Positions 1 through 6,322 of a stretch of 8,173 nt of DNA are shown piece by piece. Location of the stretch: the NCBI GenBank assembly GCA_964365025.1, contig CAYIOJ010000040.1, positions 1-8,173 on the forward strand, given 5' to 3'. The first letter of the stretch is position 1. Each line of letters begins with the position of its first letter. The DNA is from UBA10003 sp964365025 (GTDB lineage Bacteria; Patescibacteriota; Patescibacteriia; Magasanikbacterales; UBA10003). The notes below the pieces were generated by a model. The model was not told where the DNA came from, searched no databases, and worked only from the letters and a program-made list of their open reading frames with translations. The position numbers and the translations under genes are program-made.

Positions 1-68
1 TTTTTGGCTTGCGAAGCCCGACGTATTTATTGACCGAAGGGAAACAATTTACAAGCTCCGCTTATACG

Positions 69-731
69 CTACTCTTCAACTTCCACTTTACTCATAATCA
101 CATCTTCCAACGGCCTATCAGAAGAATTAACTTGCGAGGCGGCAATGACATCAACTGTTTCCATTCCCGCTGTCACTTTGCCAAAAATCGTATAGGCGTG
201 AGGCAGGGGCGTATCTTTGTGCATTATAAAAAACTGACTGCCATTGGTATTGGGGCCGGCATTGGCCATAGCCACGGTTCCGCGCGTGTAGCCATTTTGA
301 TAAGACGGTGTTTCCGGATTTAATTCATCGGCAAACTGATAACCCGGGCCTCCGGCGCCTGTGCCTGTTGGATCTCCGCCCTGAATCATAAATCCGCTGA
401 TTACGCGATGAAAAATCACGCCGTCATAAAAACCTTTTTTTGCCAAAGTGATAAAATTCCCAACTGTCTTTGGCGCGTCAGTGGAAAATAATTCCAAAGT
501 AATGTCTCCTTTGTTTGTTTTGATTTTGACCACGGGCATAGTATTTTGTTTAATTGTTAAATTTTCTTCTTGCTTGGATTCTGAAACAACCAATGGTATT
601 TCAGTTTCAATTTTTTCTATCGGCGTTACCACATCTTTCGCAACCTCTTTTTTATCTCCAAAAATTAAAAAAAATGCGGCTAAACCCACAACCAAAATTA
701 TTATCACCCAAATTAAAACTTTGTAATTCAT
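69..731 (-). CDS. Membrane-anchored cyclophilin-type peptidyl-prolyl cis-trans isomerase
   Basis: This 220-residue protein should catalyse cis-trans isomerisation of Xaa-Pro bonds and so assist folding of proteins outside the membrane. Residues 5-23 are a strongly hydrophobic segment after a short positively charged start, with no lipobox, so it is best read as a signal anchor. A polar linker follows (about 25-66), then a cyclophilin domain (about 67-219). The domain carries the family's catalytic core: FHRV with the key Arg109, GFMIQGGD (Phe114, Gln117) and NTNGSQFFI (Gln166, Phe168). The Trp that binds cyclosporin in human CypA aligns with a Leu (about 176), as in many bacterial members. 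The frame stays open upstream to an ATG at 818, but that would overlap the helicase gene and precede the anchor, so I chose the ATG at 731. No clear SD is visible. It lies 10 bases after the helicase stop and is the last gene of the cluster. Confidence 0.93.
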   Translation of the reverse strand: MNYKVLIWVIIILVVGLAAFFLIFGDKKEVAKDVVTPIEKIETEIPLVVSESKQEENLTIKQNTMPVVKIKTNKGDITLELFSTDAPKTVGNFITLAKKGFYDGVIFHRVISGFMIQGGDPTGTGAGGPGYQFADELNPETPSYQNGYTRGTVAMANAGPNTNGSQFFIMHKDTPLPHAYTIFGKVTAGMETVDVIAASQVNSSDRPLEDVIMSKVEVEE

Positions 732-741
732 AGAATTTAAA

Positions 742-2157
742 TTAATTTTTCTTTTTTCTTTTTTTCTTTGTATCAAACACTCCCGAATCCACTGAATGAA
801 ACCTCCCGCCGCAGGCAACTAGAAAATCCCGATGCATCTTTTCCAATTCCAAACCGGCCAATTTGGCAAAAGCGATTTTTGCCGAATCAGACGCTATACG
901 AAACATTTCATCTTTGGCCAAAACTTCCGGATGCACCTGAAACGCGCGTTCATTCCAACCCAGCAAATGCAAACCGGACAATCGCCGCACCCGTGAAAGC
1001 GCGACATATCCCTGCCCAAATTCAAACACTTGTGAAAGATCCACCACCGCCTCATCCAAACTAACACCCTGGCTCTTGTGCACGGTAATGGCCCAAGCCA
1101 AGCGCAACGGCCTTTGCGTCAAACGCGCCCGCACCTTGCCATTTTCCTCCACAGTCCAATCCATCGGTTCAACTTTAATCCTCTGGCCGCTGCGCGTTTT
1201 AACCACCGGGCTATTGTTCATTTTATCAAATCCCAGCACCACTCCCAAAGTACCATTTACAAACCCTTCTTTCAAATTGTTTTTCGTGAACATAACGGCC
1301 GCGCCGGTTTTCAAGCAAAGCGACTCGGGTGAAAGGCACCCTTTTTTCATAATCGCCACCAGTCCACCCGGGCCTTCGGCTGACATATCAAACATCCGCT
1401 GCCTATTTGGCAATTTGGCCAATATCTCGCTATTGACTCGGTCAACATCCACATTATGCGAAAAAAGTTTGGGCGCGCCTGCCGGCGCCGAATCGCTGGC
1501 AATTTTTCTGGTTTCCAAATGGCGCAAATGTTCATTGCCAAAAGTATTACGCCGAATCGCCGACAAAATGGATAAAAAATTCCGGTCGTCTTGCCGATAT
1601 TGTTCTGTCAGATAGCAAGTAATGAAATTGGCGCGTTGCCACACCGGCGACTCATACGCGAATCTGCCGGAGAGATCTTCAATCAACGAGGTTTGATTAT
1701 GATTGATCAAGTCAATTTTTGCAATAGGCGGCAGTTGAAAAAAATCCCCGACCAAAATCGTTTGCAATCCGCCAAACGGTTGCGGGTCTTGTTTGATAGC
1801 GCGGCAAATCGCGTCAATCATTGACAGTGTTTCGGCCGAAAGCATTGACACCTCATCAATAATCAACACGCGAGCGGACAGCACTCGTTTAACAATATAT
1901 TCCGTGGACGCGATTTTATCCAAATCATAACTGGTTAATCTTGGTTTGATGCCAAGGCCGCTCCAAGAATGAATTGTCACTCCGTTCAAATGAGTAGCGG
2001 CAATGCCGGTGGAGGCGGTGATGGCCGGCTCAATTCCGCGGGCGCGCAAATATTCCGCGTACTCATTGATAGTATGCGTTTTGCCGGCGCCGGGTTCTCC
2101 TGTTAAAAAAACATTCGCGCCTGTTTTAAGTATGTTCAGCGCTTCAGATTGGGTCAT
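742..2157 (-). CDS. Pif1/RecD-like superfamily 1B DNA helicase
   Basis: This is a 471-residue ATP-dependent DNA helicase, presumably 5'-to-3' by family and acting in replication, recombination or repair. Visible motifs in order: Walker A GEPGAGKT (20-27), motif Ia with ASTGIAA followed by IHSWSGLG (48-69), Walker B LIIDEVSM (98-105, Asp101/Glu102), motif III VGDFFQLPP (136-144), motif IV LTEQYRQ (183-189), the RecD/Pif1 C-terminal motif AITVHKSQG (356-364) and motif VI YVALSRVRR (384-392) with the arginine finger. Length suits the compact bacterial Pif1 group, with no added nuclease or zinc domain. The protein ends in an almost pure lysine/arginine tail (464-470), encoded by a purine-rich tract. 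The start at 2157 is fixed by an in-frame stop five codons upstream. An AGGAG-like run near 2178-2183 is about 20 bases away, too far for a normal SD. The gene lies between the small acidic protein and the cyclophilin, probably co-transcribed. Confidence 0.93.
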   Translation of the reverse strand: MTQSEALNILKTGANVFLTGEPGAGKTHTINEYAEYLRARGIEPAITASTGIAATHLNGVTIHSWSGLGIKPRLTSYDLDKIASTEYIVKRVLSARVLIIDEVSMLSAETLSMIDAICRAIKQDPQPFGGLQTILVGDFFQLPPIAKIDLINHNQTSLIEDLSGRFAYESPVWQRANFITCYLTEQYRQDDRNFLSILSAIRRNTFGNEHLRHLETRKIASDSAPAGAPKLFSHNVDVDRVNSEILAKLPNRQRMFDMSAEGPGGLVAIMKKGCLSPESLCLKTGAAVMFTKNNLKEGFVNGTLGVVLGFDKMNNSPVVKTRSGQRIKVEPMDWTVEENGKVRARLTQRPLRLAWAITVHKSQGVSLDEAVVDLSQVFEFGQGYVALSRVRRLSGLHLLGWNERAFQVHPEVLAKDEMFRIASDSAKIAFAKLAGLELEKMHRDFLVACGGRFHSVDSGVFDTKKKRKKKN

Positions 2158-2181
2158 GAAATGAGAATACTAGTTTTACTC

Positions 2182-2418
2182 CTATTCTTTGACTTTTACT
2201 TCCCCGCCGGCTTGTATTGCTTCATAAGAATCTTGCAATCCGGAAAGTTGCTCTTGCAAATCCGGCTTTTCTTCCTCCGACAAATCCGGATCAGTTATCG
2301 CCGCTTCCAAACCGGCAATATATCCTTCCAGATCGGCAATAAATTGTTCTCGCTCCGCTCCCTCCAAAACCCGCTCGTTGAGCATGGCTTCAGGAGGGAT
2401 GAATCCTTCAGTATCCAT
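2182..2418 (-). CDS. Small acidic protein of unknown function, helical
   Basis: This 78-residue protein is one I do not recognise. It is rich in Glu/Asp and Leu and reads as two amphipathic helices: about residues 13-41 (ending in a LEGYIAGLEAAI stretch) and 47-69 (SEEEKPDLQEQLSGLQDSYEAI), joined by a short DPDLS turn. It ends in a charged KVKE tail. There is no signal peptide, membrane segment or cysteine. A helical hairpin or short coiled coil is a reasonable inference, but no function follows from it. The case for a real gene is its position: its ATG lies 3 bases after the murD stop and its own stop lies 24 bases before the helicase start, on the same strand. No SD is evident directly upstream, so translational coupling to murD is possible. 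Confidence 0.72.
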   Translation of the reverse strand: MDTEGFIPPEAMLNERVLEGAEREQFIADLEGYIAGLEAAITDPDLSEEEKPDLQEQLSGLQDSYEAIQAGGEVKVKE

Positions 2419-2421
2419 ATT

Positions 2422-3846
2422 TTATTTTATTAAATTTTTAATAATCCTCTTAAACTCCTCTCCCCTGGCAAATTCATTCTGCAGCGGGAGCCAAGTGAGG
2501 CCGGGAGAAAAAAGAATAATGTCGCCGGGCTGTGCGGATTTGATGGCTTGTTTCACGGCCATCTGAAGATTTCGCGCTGTACTCAAAATGACATTGGGCA
2601 AGGGATTCTTCGATCCGCTCAGAATGACAAGGCGGCGCAACTCCTCATTGGCATTGCCCGGCAGTAAAATCAAAACGCGAACGCGAGCAACAATGGTCGC
2701 AACCAATTCTTTGAGCGATGAGCCCTTGCTGTTGCCGCCGGAAATTAAAATAATTTTTTTAGCCGGAAATGATTTAAGCGCGGCAATAGCGGCTTCGGGC
2801 GAGGTGGCGGCGCAGTCATTGACAAAAGTGATGCCGCGCGCTTTTTTAATAATCTCCAAACGATTGGGCACGCCTTTGAACGCGCGAATGGCCGAACGAA
2901 TGGCCGGCCACTTGATGCCATACGCCCGAGCGGCGCAAATAGCGGCCAGAGTGTTGGCTTGATTGTGCTCGCCCAATGATTTTGATTCTCTCACCAAACA
3001 CACGCGAGTTTCTTGGCCGTTTTCGCTGAAAACAAAATACCCATTTTTCAAATACGCGCCGTTGACGACTGACTTTTTTAATGAAAACCGAAACACTTTG
3101 GCTGATATTTTTTTTTCCAACCGGCTGACAGTTTCGTCGTCAAAATTCAATACGGCCGCGTCGGTCTTTCTTTGATATTGAAAAATCTTTTCTTTATCTT
3201 TTCTGTAATCCTCCAGCGTCGGATATTTATTCAAATGATCAGGATAAAAATTAGTCCAGACCGCCACCTGCGGACTCACTTTAACAGTATCTAAATTATG
3301 CAGTTGAAAACTGGAGAGTTCTAAAATAACGGGATTGCTTCGTCGCTTCGCTCCTCGCAATGACATATTAGCGTCTACCCACCGCAAAGGCGATGGGCCG
3401 ATATTGCCGCCGAGCCGCGCGCCGGGATATTGCCGGCGTGCCATTTCATAAATCAAACTCGCGATGGTGGATTTGCCGCGCGTACCAGTCACACCAATGA
3501 CATTCGCCGCACCGTATTCGCGGAGAAATAAAGTGATATCATTGTCAATTGGAATCTCACGCGTTTGCGCGATTTTTAAAAATGGAGAATTCATCGGCAC
3601 ATCGGGATTTTTAATCAGCCAATCGGTCGCCTCAAAATCCTTGGTGCGATGCTCGCCCAACACATATTTTATATTTTTATACTTTTTCAACACTGCCAAA
3701 TTCTTCACCAATTCTTTTTTTGTTTTTAAATCAGTAATGGTTAAATCCGATCCTCGCGACGCCAAAAACTCGGCCGCGGACACGCCACTGCCATTGACAA
3801 ATCCGCCCAAACCCATCAGAAGAATTTTTTTGTTTTTATAATTCAT
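2422..3846 (-). CDS. murD: UDP-N-acetylmuramoyl-L-alanine--D-glutamate ligase (MurD) with in-frame repeat insertions
   Basis: A 474-residue cytoplasmic Mur ligase that adds D-Glu to UDP-MurNAc-L-Ala using ATP, in peptidoglycan precursor synthesis. The N-terminal substrate domain has the glycine-rich MGLGGFVNGSGVS (11-23). The central ATPase domain has P-loop GVTGTRGKST (118-127), LGGNIG (145-150), the Mg-binding LELSSFQL (175-182) and TNFYPDHLNKY (198-208). Lys218 matches the carbamylated lysine of the family. The C-terminal domain starts near KGVPNRLE (324-331). Oddities: the usual DSKATN motif reads NDCAATSP (343-350), and the D-Glu-binding loop reads SPGLTWLPLQNEF (447-459). Residues 161-172 and about 407-428 are encoded by palindromic repeats, which helps explain a length well above the roughly 440 of E. 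coli MurD. The ATG at 3846 gives MNYKNKK just before the glycine-rich loop. An upstream in-frame ATG at 3873 would add nine residues that are themselves repeat-derived, so I rejected it. It is the first gene of the minus-strand cluster. Confidence 0.93.
   Translation of the reverse strand: MNYKNKKILLMGLGGFVNGSGVSAAEFLASRGSDLTITDLKTKKELVKNLAVLKKYKNIKYVLGEHRTKDFEATDWLIKNPDVPMNSPFLKIAQTREIPIDNDITLFLREYGAANVIGVTGTRGKSTIASLIYEMARRQYPGARLGGNIGPSPLRWVDANMSLRGAKRRSNPVILELSSFQLHNLDTVKVSPQVAVWTNFYPDHLNKYPTLEDYRKDKEKIFQYQRKTDAAVLNFDDETVSRLEKKISAKVFRFSLKKSVVNGAYLKNGYFVFSENGQETRVCLVRESKSLGEHNQANTLAAICAARAYGIKWPAIRSAIRAFKGVPNRLEIIKKARGITFVNDCAATSPEAAIAALKSFPAKKIILISGGNSKGSSLKELVATIVARVRVLILLPGNANEELRRLVILSGSKNPLPNVILSTARNLQMAVKQAIKSAQPGDIILFSPGLTWLPLQNEFARGEEFKRIIKNLIK
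2565..2592 (-). repeat. Palindromic dispersed repeat inside murD, copy B2
   Basis: Read on the minus strand, this begins GTCATTTTGAG and ends CGAAATCTTC. It is a diverged copy of the unit at 2602-2628, in the same orientation and starting 36 bases further along. It is translated in frame as VILSTARNLQ (MurD residues 419-428). Assigning it to the same family as B1 is inference from the shared GTCATT-TGAG head and the CGAA-AATC-like tail. Confidence 0.65.
2602..2628 (-). repeat. Palindromic dispersed repeat inside murD, copy B1
   Basis: On the minus strand this reads GTCATTCTGAGCGGATCGAA then GAATCCC. The ATTCT and AGAAT arms form an inverted repeat. It is the same unit as at 3857-3893 upstream of murD, but with a shorter centre. 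It is translated as VILSGSKNP (MurD residues 407-415), between the C-terminal-domain strand LILLPGN and the helix QMAVKQAIKSA, where other MurD proteins have a short variable segment. Confidence 0.75.
3331..3365 (-). repeat. Palindromic dispersed repeat inside murD, copy A (encodes SLRGAKRRSNP)
   Basis: The ends ATTGC (3334-3338) and GCAAT (3357-3361) form an inverted repeat around a core of CGAAG/CTTCG-like runs. On the minus strand it begins TGTCATTGCGAGGAGCGAAG. It is translated in frame as MSLRGAKRRSNP (MurD residues 161-172), just before the conserved LELSSFQL motif. The peptide is strongly basic, unlike its surroundings. From memory, similar repeats encoding LRGAKRRSN-like peptides are common in Patescibacteria and some other bacteria; I could not check this here. 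Confidence 0.8.
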
Positions 3847-3856
3847 AATAAAACAA

Positions 3857-3893
3857 GGGATTCTTCGCTCCACTTCGTTTCGCTCAGAATAAC
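3857..3893 (-). repeat. Palindromic dispersed repeat upstream of murD
   Basis: On the minus strand this reads GTTATTCTGAGCGAAACGAA and continues to GAAGAATCCC. The outer arms are ATTCT (3860-3864) and AGAAT (3886-3890), and the centre contains GCGAAACGAAGTGGAGCGAA-like subrepeats. It matches the intragenic copy at 2602-2628 at both ends. It begins 10 bases upstream of the murD ATG, so it would lie in the murD leader. Confidence 0.75.
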
Positions 3894-3929
3894 AAGTGGT
3901 TGCTAATTATTCAACGCTCTATGGGGGTC

Positions 3930-3958
3930 TTGACAAAAACCACAAAATGTGCTATTTT
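3930..3958 (+). promoter_or_regulatory. Strong sigma70-type promoter with extended -10
   Basis: A consensus -35 box TTGACA (3930-3935) is separated by 17 bases from TATTTT (3953-3958). TGC sits directly before the -10 box, giving an extended -10 (TGN). Transcription would begin near 3965, giving a leader of about 60 bases for the membrane-protein gene at 4024. Confidence 0.8.
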
Positions 3959-3973
3959 TAATATAAAGTCAAA

Positions 3974-4001
3974 ATCGTCCTAAAAACTGGTTTGGGGCGA
4001 T
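3974..4001 (+). promoter_or_regulatory. Stable hairpin in the leader of the membrane-protein gene
   Basis: Arms 3974-3984 (ATCGTCCTAAA) and 3991-4001 (TTTGGGGCGAT) pair over 11 bp, including two G-U pairs, around the 6-base loop AACTGG. The stem lies between the predicted transcription start and the SD, leaving the SD unpaired. No T-run follows, so it is not a terminator. A role in transcript stability, protein binding or translation control is possible but not shown. Confidence 0.6.
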
Positions 4002-4013
4002 CCTTAAAAAGAG

Positions 4014-4018
4014 AGGAG
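4014..4018 (+). promoter_or_regulatory. Ribosome binding site of the membrane-protein gene
   Basis: AGGAG within GAGAGGAGCT lies 5 bases before the ATG at 4024. It is the only well-placed strong SD in the window and fixes the start of that gene. Confidence 0.85.
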
Positions 4019-4023
4019 CTAAA

Positions 4024-4452
4024 ATGTTCGGCGAATGGCCCAGGGTACTGATTCCCGAGTTCGCGAGCGCAATTATTACGTTGGCGGTGTTTTTCGTCAG
4101 CCAATATCAGGGCCTAACCGATAAAGAGGCCATCATCGTCGCGGTCGCCGTCGGCACCTCCACGCTAAGCTACTACGCATTACGCGATTGGAAGTATGGT
4201 TGGTGCAACAAGGTTGAATTAGCCATTACCTATACCAGCATACTTGTGGCCGACCTCGCCGCGCTCTTCACCATCATCACTACCGACATCGCAATTTTAA
4301 TATTCGCCATCATCTCCACCTTGTTCGTGGTCGTTGCGACGGCTTTCACCGTCGTAAAAATATACGACTCAATACATGTTGTCTGGGTAATGATGTCTTA
4401 CCTAATCGAAGGGGTCGCCATCTTTCTCTTCATCTACTTCTCCATCGGCTGA
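4024..4452 (+). CDS. Small polytopic membrane protein of unknown function
   Basis: A 142-residue integral membrane protein that I do not recognise. Hydrophobic segments at about 9-27, 35-53 (weaker), 65-86, 89-112 and 118-140 suggest four or five membrane helices. The short loops carry the charges, for example LRDWKYGWCNKVE at 53-65 and VKIYDS at 111-116. Charged residues at the segment edges include Glu12, Lys34/Glu35 and Asp77. There is no signal-peptide cleavage site, enzyme motif or repeat. Its reality rests on a textbook SD, a strong promoter and a terminator immediately flanking it. It stands alone on the plus strand, divergent from murD and convergent with the phosphohexomutase. Its codons favour ATC, GTC, GCC and ACC more than most neighbours do, which together with its complete private expression signals could mean acquisition from elsewhere or simply high expression. 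Confidence 0.88.
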   Translation: MFGEWPRVLIPEFASAIITLAVFFVSQYQGLTDKEAIIVAVAVGTSTLSYYALRDWKYGWCNKVELAITYTSILVADLAALFTIITTDIAILIFAIISTLFVVVATAFTVVKIYDSIHVVWVMMSYLIEGVAIFLFIYFSIG

Positions 4453-4467
4453 CAACCCAACCAACAC

Positions 4468-4500
4468 CCGCCTGTGATTGCATCAACGGCGGATTTTTTT
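4468..4500 (+). terminator. Intrinsic terminator after the membrane-protein gene
   Basis: CCGCC (4468-4472) pairs with GGCGG (4488-4492). An inner TGAT/ATCA helix can extend the stem across a small internal loop, and seven T residues follow (4494-4500). It begins 16 bases after the stop codon. The T-run touches the stop codon of the convergent phosphohexomutase (4499-4501). On the minus strand no T-run follows the stem, so it should act in one direction only. Confidence 0.82.
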
Positions 4501-6310
4501 ATCCCAGCACTTCCAGTCGTTGTCCGCCTGCTGAAATTCGCTCGGCCGAGGAAACCATCGCCTCCAAAATCTTCGTTGCTAATTCATCGCACTCTTTTTT
4601 AATCGCTTGATACTCGGCATCGCTTTTATCCAGTCCAACTGGTTTGCCCACGGCCGCGTAAAATTTAATCTTTGGTTCAGTGCCGGAAGGACGCGCCACC
4701 ACGCGGATGGTTTTTTCCGCGTTCAGGTAAAAAGCCAAAGCATTATCCGAAAAACCGCCATATGGTTTGGATTGATCAAAAATTTCCACCACTGGCACGC
4801 CGCCAATTTCCTTTGGCAAATCAGCGCGCAACGCCGACATGATTTTCAACATCTTGTCCATTCCGTCCATTCCAGGAAAATATATCGCCTGCAAAATCTC
4901 GCGGAAATATCCATATTCCTTTTTAATAAATTCCAACTGCTCAAATAATGTCCGCCCTTGTTTTTTCAACAACGCGGCATATTCGCAAATGAGCAAAGCG
5001 GCAATGGCGCCATCTTTGTCCCGCGCGTAATCACCGTAAAGATAACCATGGCTTTCTTCCGTGCCGAAAACAAATTCGCGGCTTGCCAAACGAGTGTCCA
5101 TGGCATTGGCAATATACTTAAACCCGACCGGTAAGTCAATTATCACATCCAAATTATTGGCCTCGGCGATTTTTGCCAACAAATCAGTGGTGACAATTGT
5201 TTTTATCAAAACCCCATGCTCTGGCAAACTGCCGGCCGCTTTTCTTTGCCTAACAATGTAGTCAAAAAGTAAAACCCCGATCTGATTGCCATTTAAAAAA
5301 ACATATTCATCACTGGACAAACTGGCGCGGCTAACCACTCCGATTCTGTCCGCGTCAGGGTCAGAGGCCACTACTAAATCCGCTCCGCTCTCTTGCGCCT
5401 GTTTGGTGGCAACATTTAAAGAAATCGGCATTTCGGGATTGGGAATATGATTGGCCACCGCGCTGAACTCCGGATCAAAAGGCATTTGTAATTCCACTGT
5501 GTCCAGACGACTAAATCCGGCCGCGCGCAAAACCGGCAAAAAGGAAGTGCTGGCGCATCCGTGCAATGGCGTAAAAACAATATGCGCATCGCGATAATCA
5601 CTTAAAGATAATTTGGCAACTGTTTGCTGATAGGCCATGTCAACTTCTTCGCCCAGCATCACAATTTTGCCCTCACTTACGGCTTGGTCAAAATTATAAA
5701 ATTCAATGCGGCCAACATTATTAACCTTCTCAATAATTTTCGCGTCATGCGGCGGCACCACTTGCCCGCCTGTGTCCCAATAAACTTTAATACCATTGTC
5801 CGAAGACGGATTATGGCTCGCGGAAATCATCGCGCCGGCAATGGCTTTTTTATTACGAATGGTAAAAGAAATCTGCGGAGTGGAGCGGACACCATTGTAA
5901 AAATATACTTTCAAACCATTAGCTACGAAAACTTCCGCCGCGGTCTTAGCAAATTTTTCCGAATTGTGCCGCACGTCATAGGTAACCACAACCCCGCGAG
6001 CTCGGGCATCTTCTGGAGCAAAACATTCCATCAAATAATCAGCCACGCCCTGCGCTGACTCGGCAATGGTGCGGCTGTTGATTCTATTGCAACCGGCTCC
6101 CATTTTACCGCGCCGGCCGCCAGTGCCAAAAGGAATAACCTGAAAAAAAGCTTCATTTAATTCAGTCACATTTTTCGCCTCAATCAGGGATTGAATTTCA
6201 CTGTGAAATTCCGCGTATTCCTCACTAACCAGCCATTTTTTAATATTGCTAAAAGCGCTGTCAACCAATCCTCGAGTTTTTAACTCCTCTAATTTCTCTA
6301 AATTAAACAT
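4499..6310 (-). CDS. Phosphoglucomutase/phosphomannomutase (alpha-D-phosphohexomutase)
   Basis: A 603-residue cytoplasmic enzyme that should interconvert hexose 1- and 6-phosphates, linking glycolytic intermediates to sugar-nucleotide and envelope synthesis. All four active-site elements are present in order: the phosphoserine loop SASHNPSSDNGIK (163-175, catalytic Ser165), the metal loop DPDADRIG (317-324), the sugar-specificity loop GTEESHGY (416-423) and the phosphate-binding loop RPSGTEPK (540-547). Near the N-terminus PFGTGGRRGKMGAGCNRIN (60-78) matches the long PgcA/PGM2-like branch (about 570-610 residues) rather than the roughly 450-residue ManB branch. Whether glucose, mannose or both is the substrate cannot be told from the sequence. 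The ATG at 6310 begins MFNLEKLEELKTRG; no SD is apparent. The gene stands alone on the minus strand, with the fold-back element beginning 12 bases upstream of its start. Confidence 0.95.
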   Translation of the reverse strand: MFNLEKLEELKTRGLVDSAFSNIKKWLVSEEYAEFHSEIQSLIEAKNVTELNEAFFQVIPFGTGGRRGKMGAGCNRINSRTIAESAQGVADYLMECFAPEDARARGVVVTYDVRHNSEKFAKTAAEVFVANGLKVYFYNGVRSTPQISFTIRNKKAIAGAMISASHNPSSDNGIKVYWDTGGQVVPPHDAKIIEKVNNVGRIEFYNFDQAVSEGKIVMLGEEVDMAYQQTVAKLSLSDYRDAHIVFTPLHGCASTSFLPVLRAAGFSRLDTVELQMPFDPEFSAVANHIPNPEMPISLNVATKQAQESGADLVVASDPDADRIGVVSRASLSSDEYVFLNGNQIGVLLFDYIVRQRKAAGSLPEHGVLIKTIVTTDLLAKIAEANNLDVIIDLPVGFKYIANAMDTRLASREFVFGTEESHGYLYGDYARDKDGAIAALLICEYAALLKKQGRTLFEQLEFIKKEYGYFREILQAIYFPGMDGMDKMLKIMSALRADLPKEIGGVPVVEIFDQSKPYGGFSDNALAFYLNAEKTIRVVARPSGTEPKIKFYAAVGKPVGLDKSDAEYQAIKKECDELATKILEAMVSSAERISAGGQRLEVLG

Positions 6311-6322
6311 AAATTTTTATAT

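Noticed and set aside
1..20. GGCTT-GCG-AAGCC hairpin next to a T-run at the window start, as a terminator
   Set aside because: The T-run precedes the stem on the plus strand and becomes an A-run after it on the minus strand, so it has the wrong order for an intrinsic terminator in either direction.
732..818. Upstream extension of the cyclophilin gene to an ATG at 818
   Set aside because: It would overlap the helicase 3' end and place 29 charged, non-conserved residues before the signal anchor. The ATG at 731 gives a normal membrane-anchor start.
1076..1615. 179-codon plus-strand frame opposite the helicase gene
   Set aside because: It is antisense to a well-supported helicase with all its motifs and has no promoter, SD or recognisable domain.
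3847..3873. Upstream extension of murD to an ATG at 3873
   Set aside because: The added residues MERRIPCFI come from the dispersed repeat and its edge, and MNYKNKK at 3846 begins just before the conserved glycine-rich loop.
3905..3936. Minus-strand promoter for murD overlapping the plus-strand promoter (TTGTCA with a weak GAATAA-like -10)
   Set aside because: The -35 fits partly but the -10 is poor. The match may come only from the near-palindromic TTGACAA shared with the plus-strand promoter.
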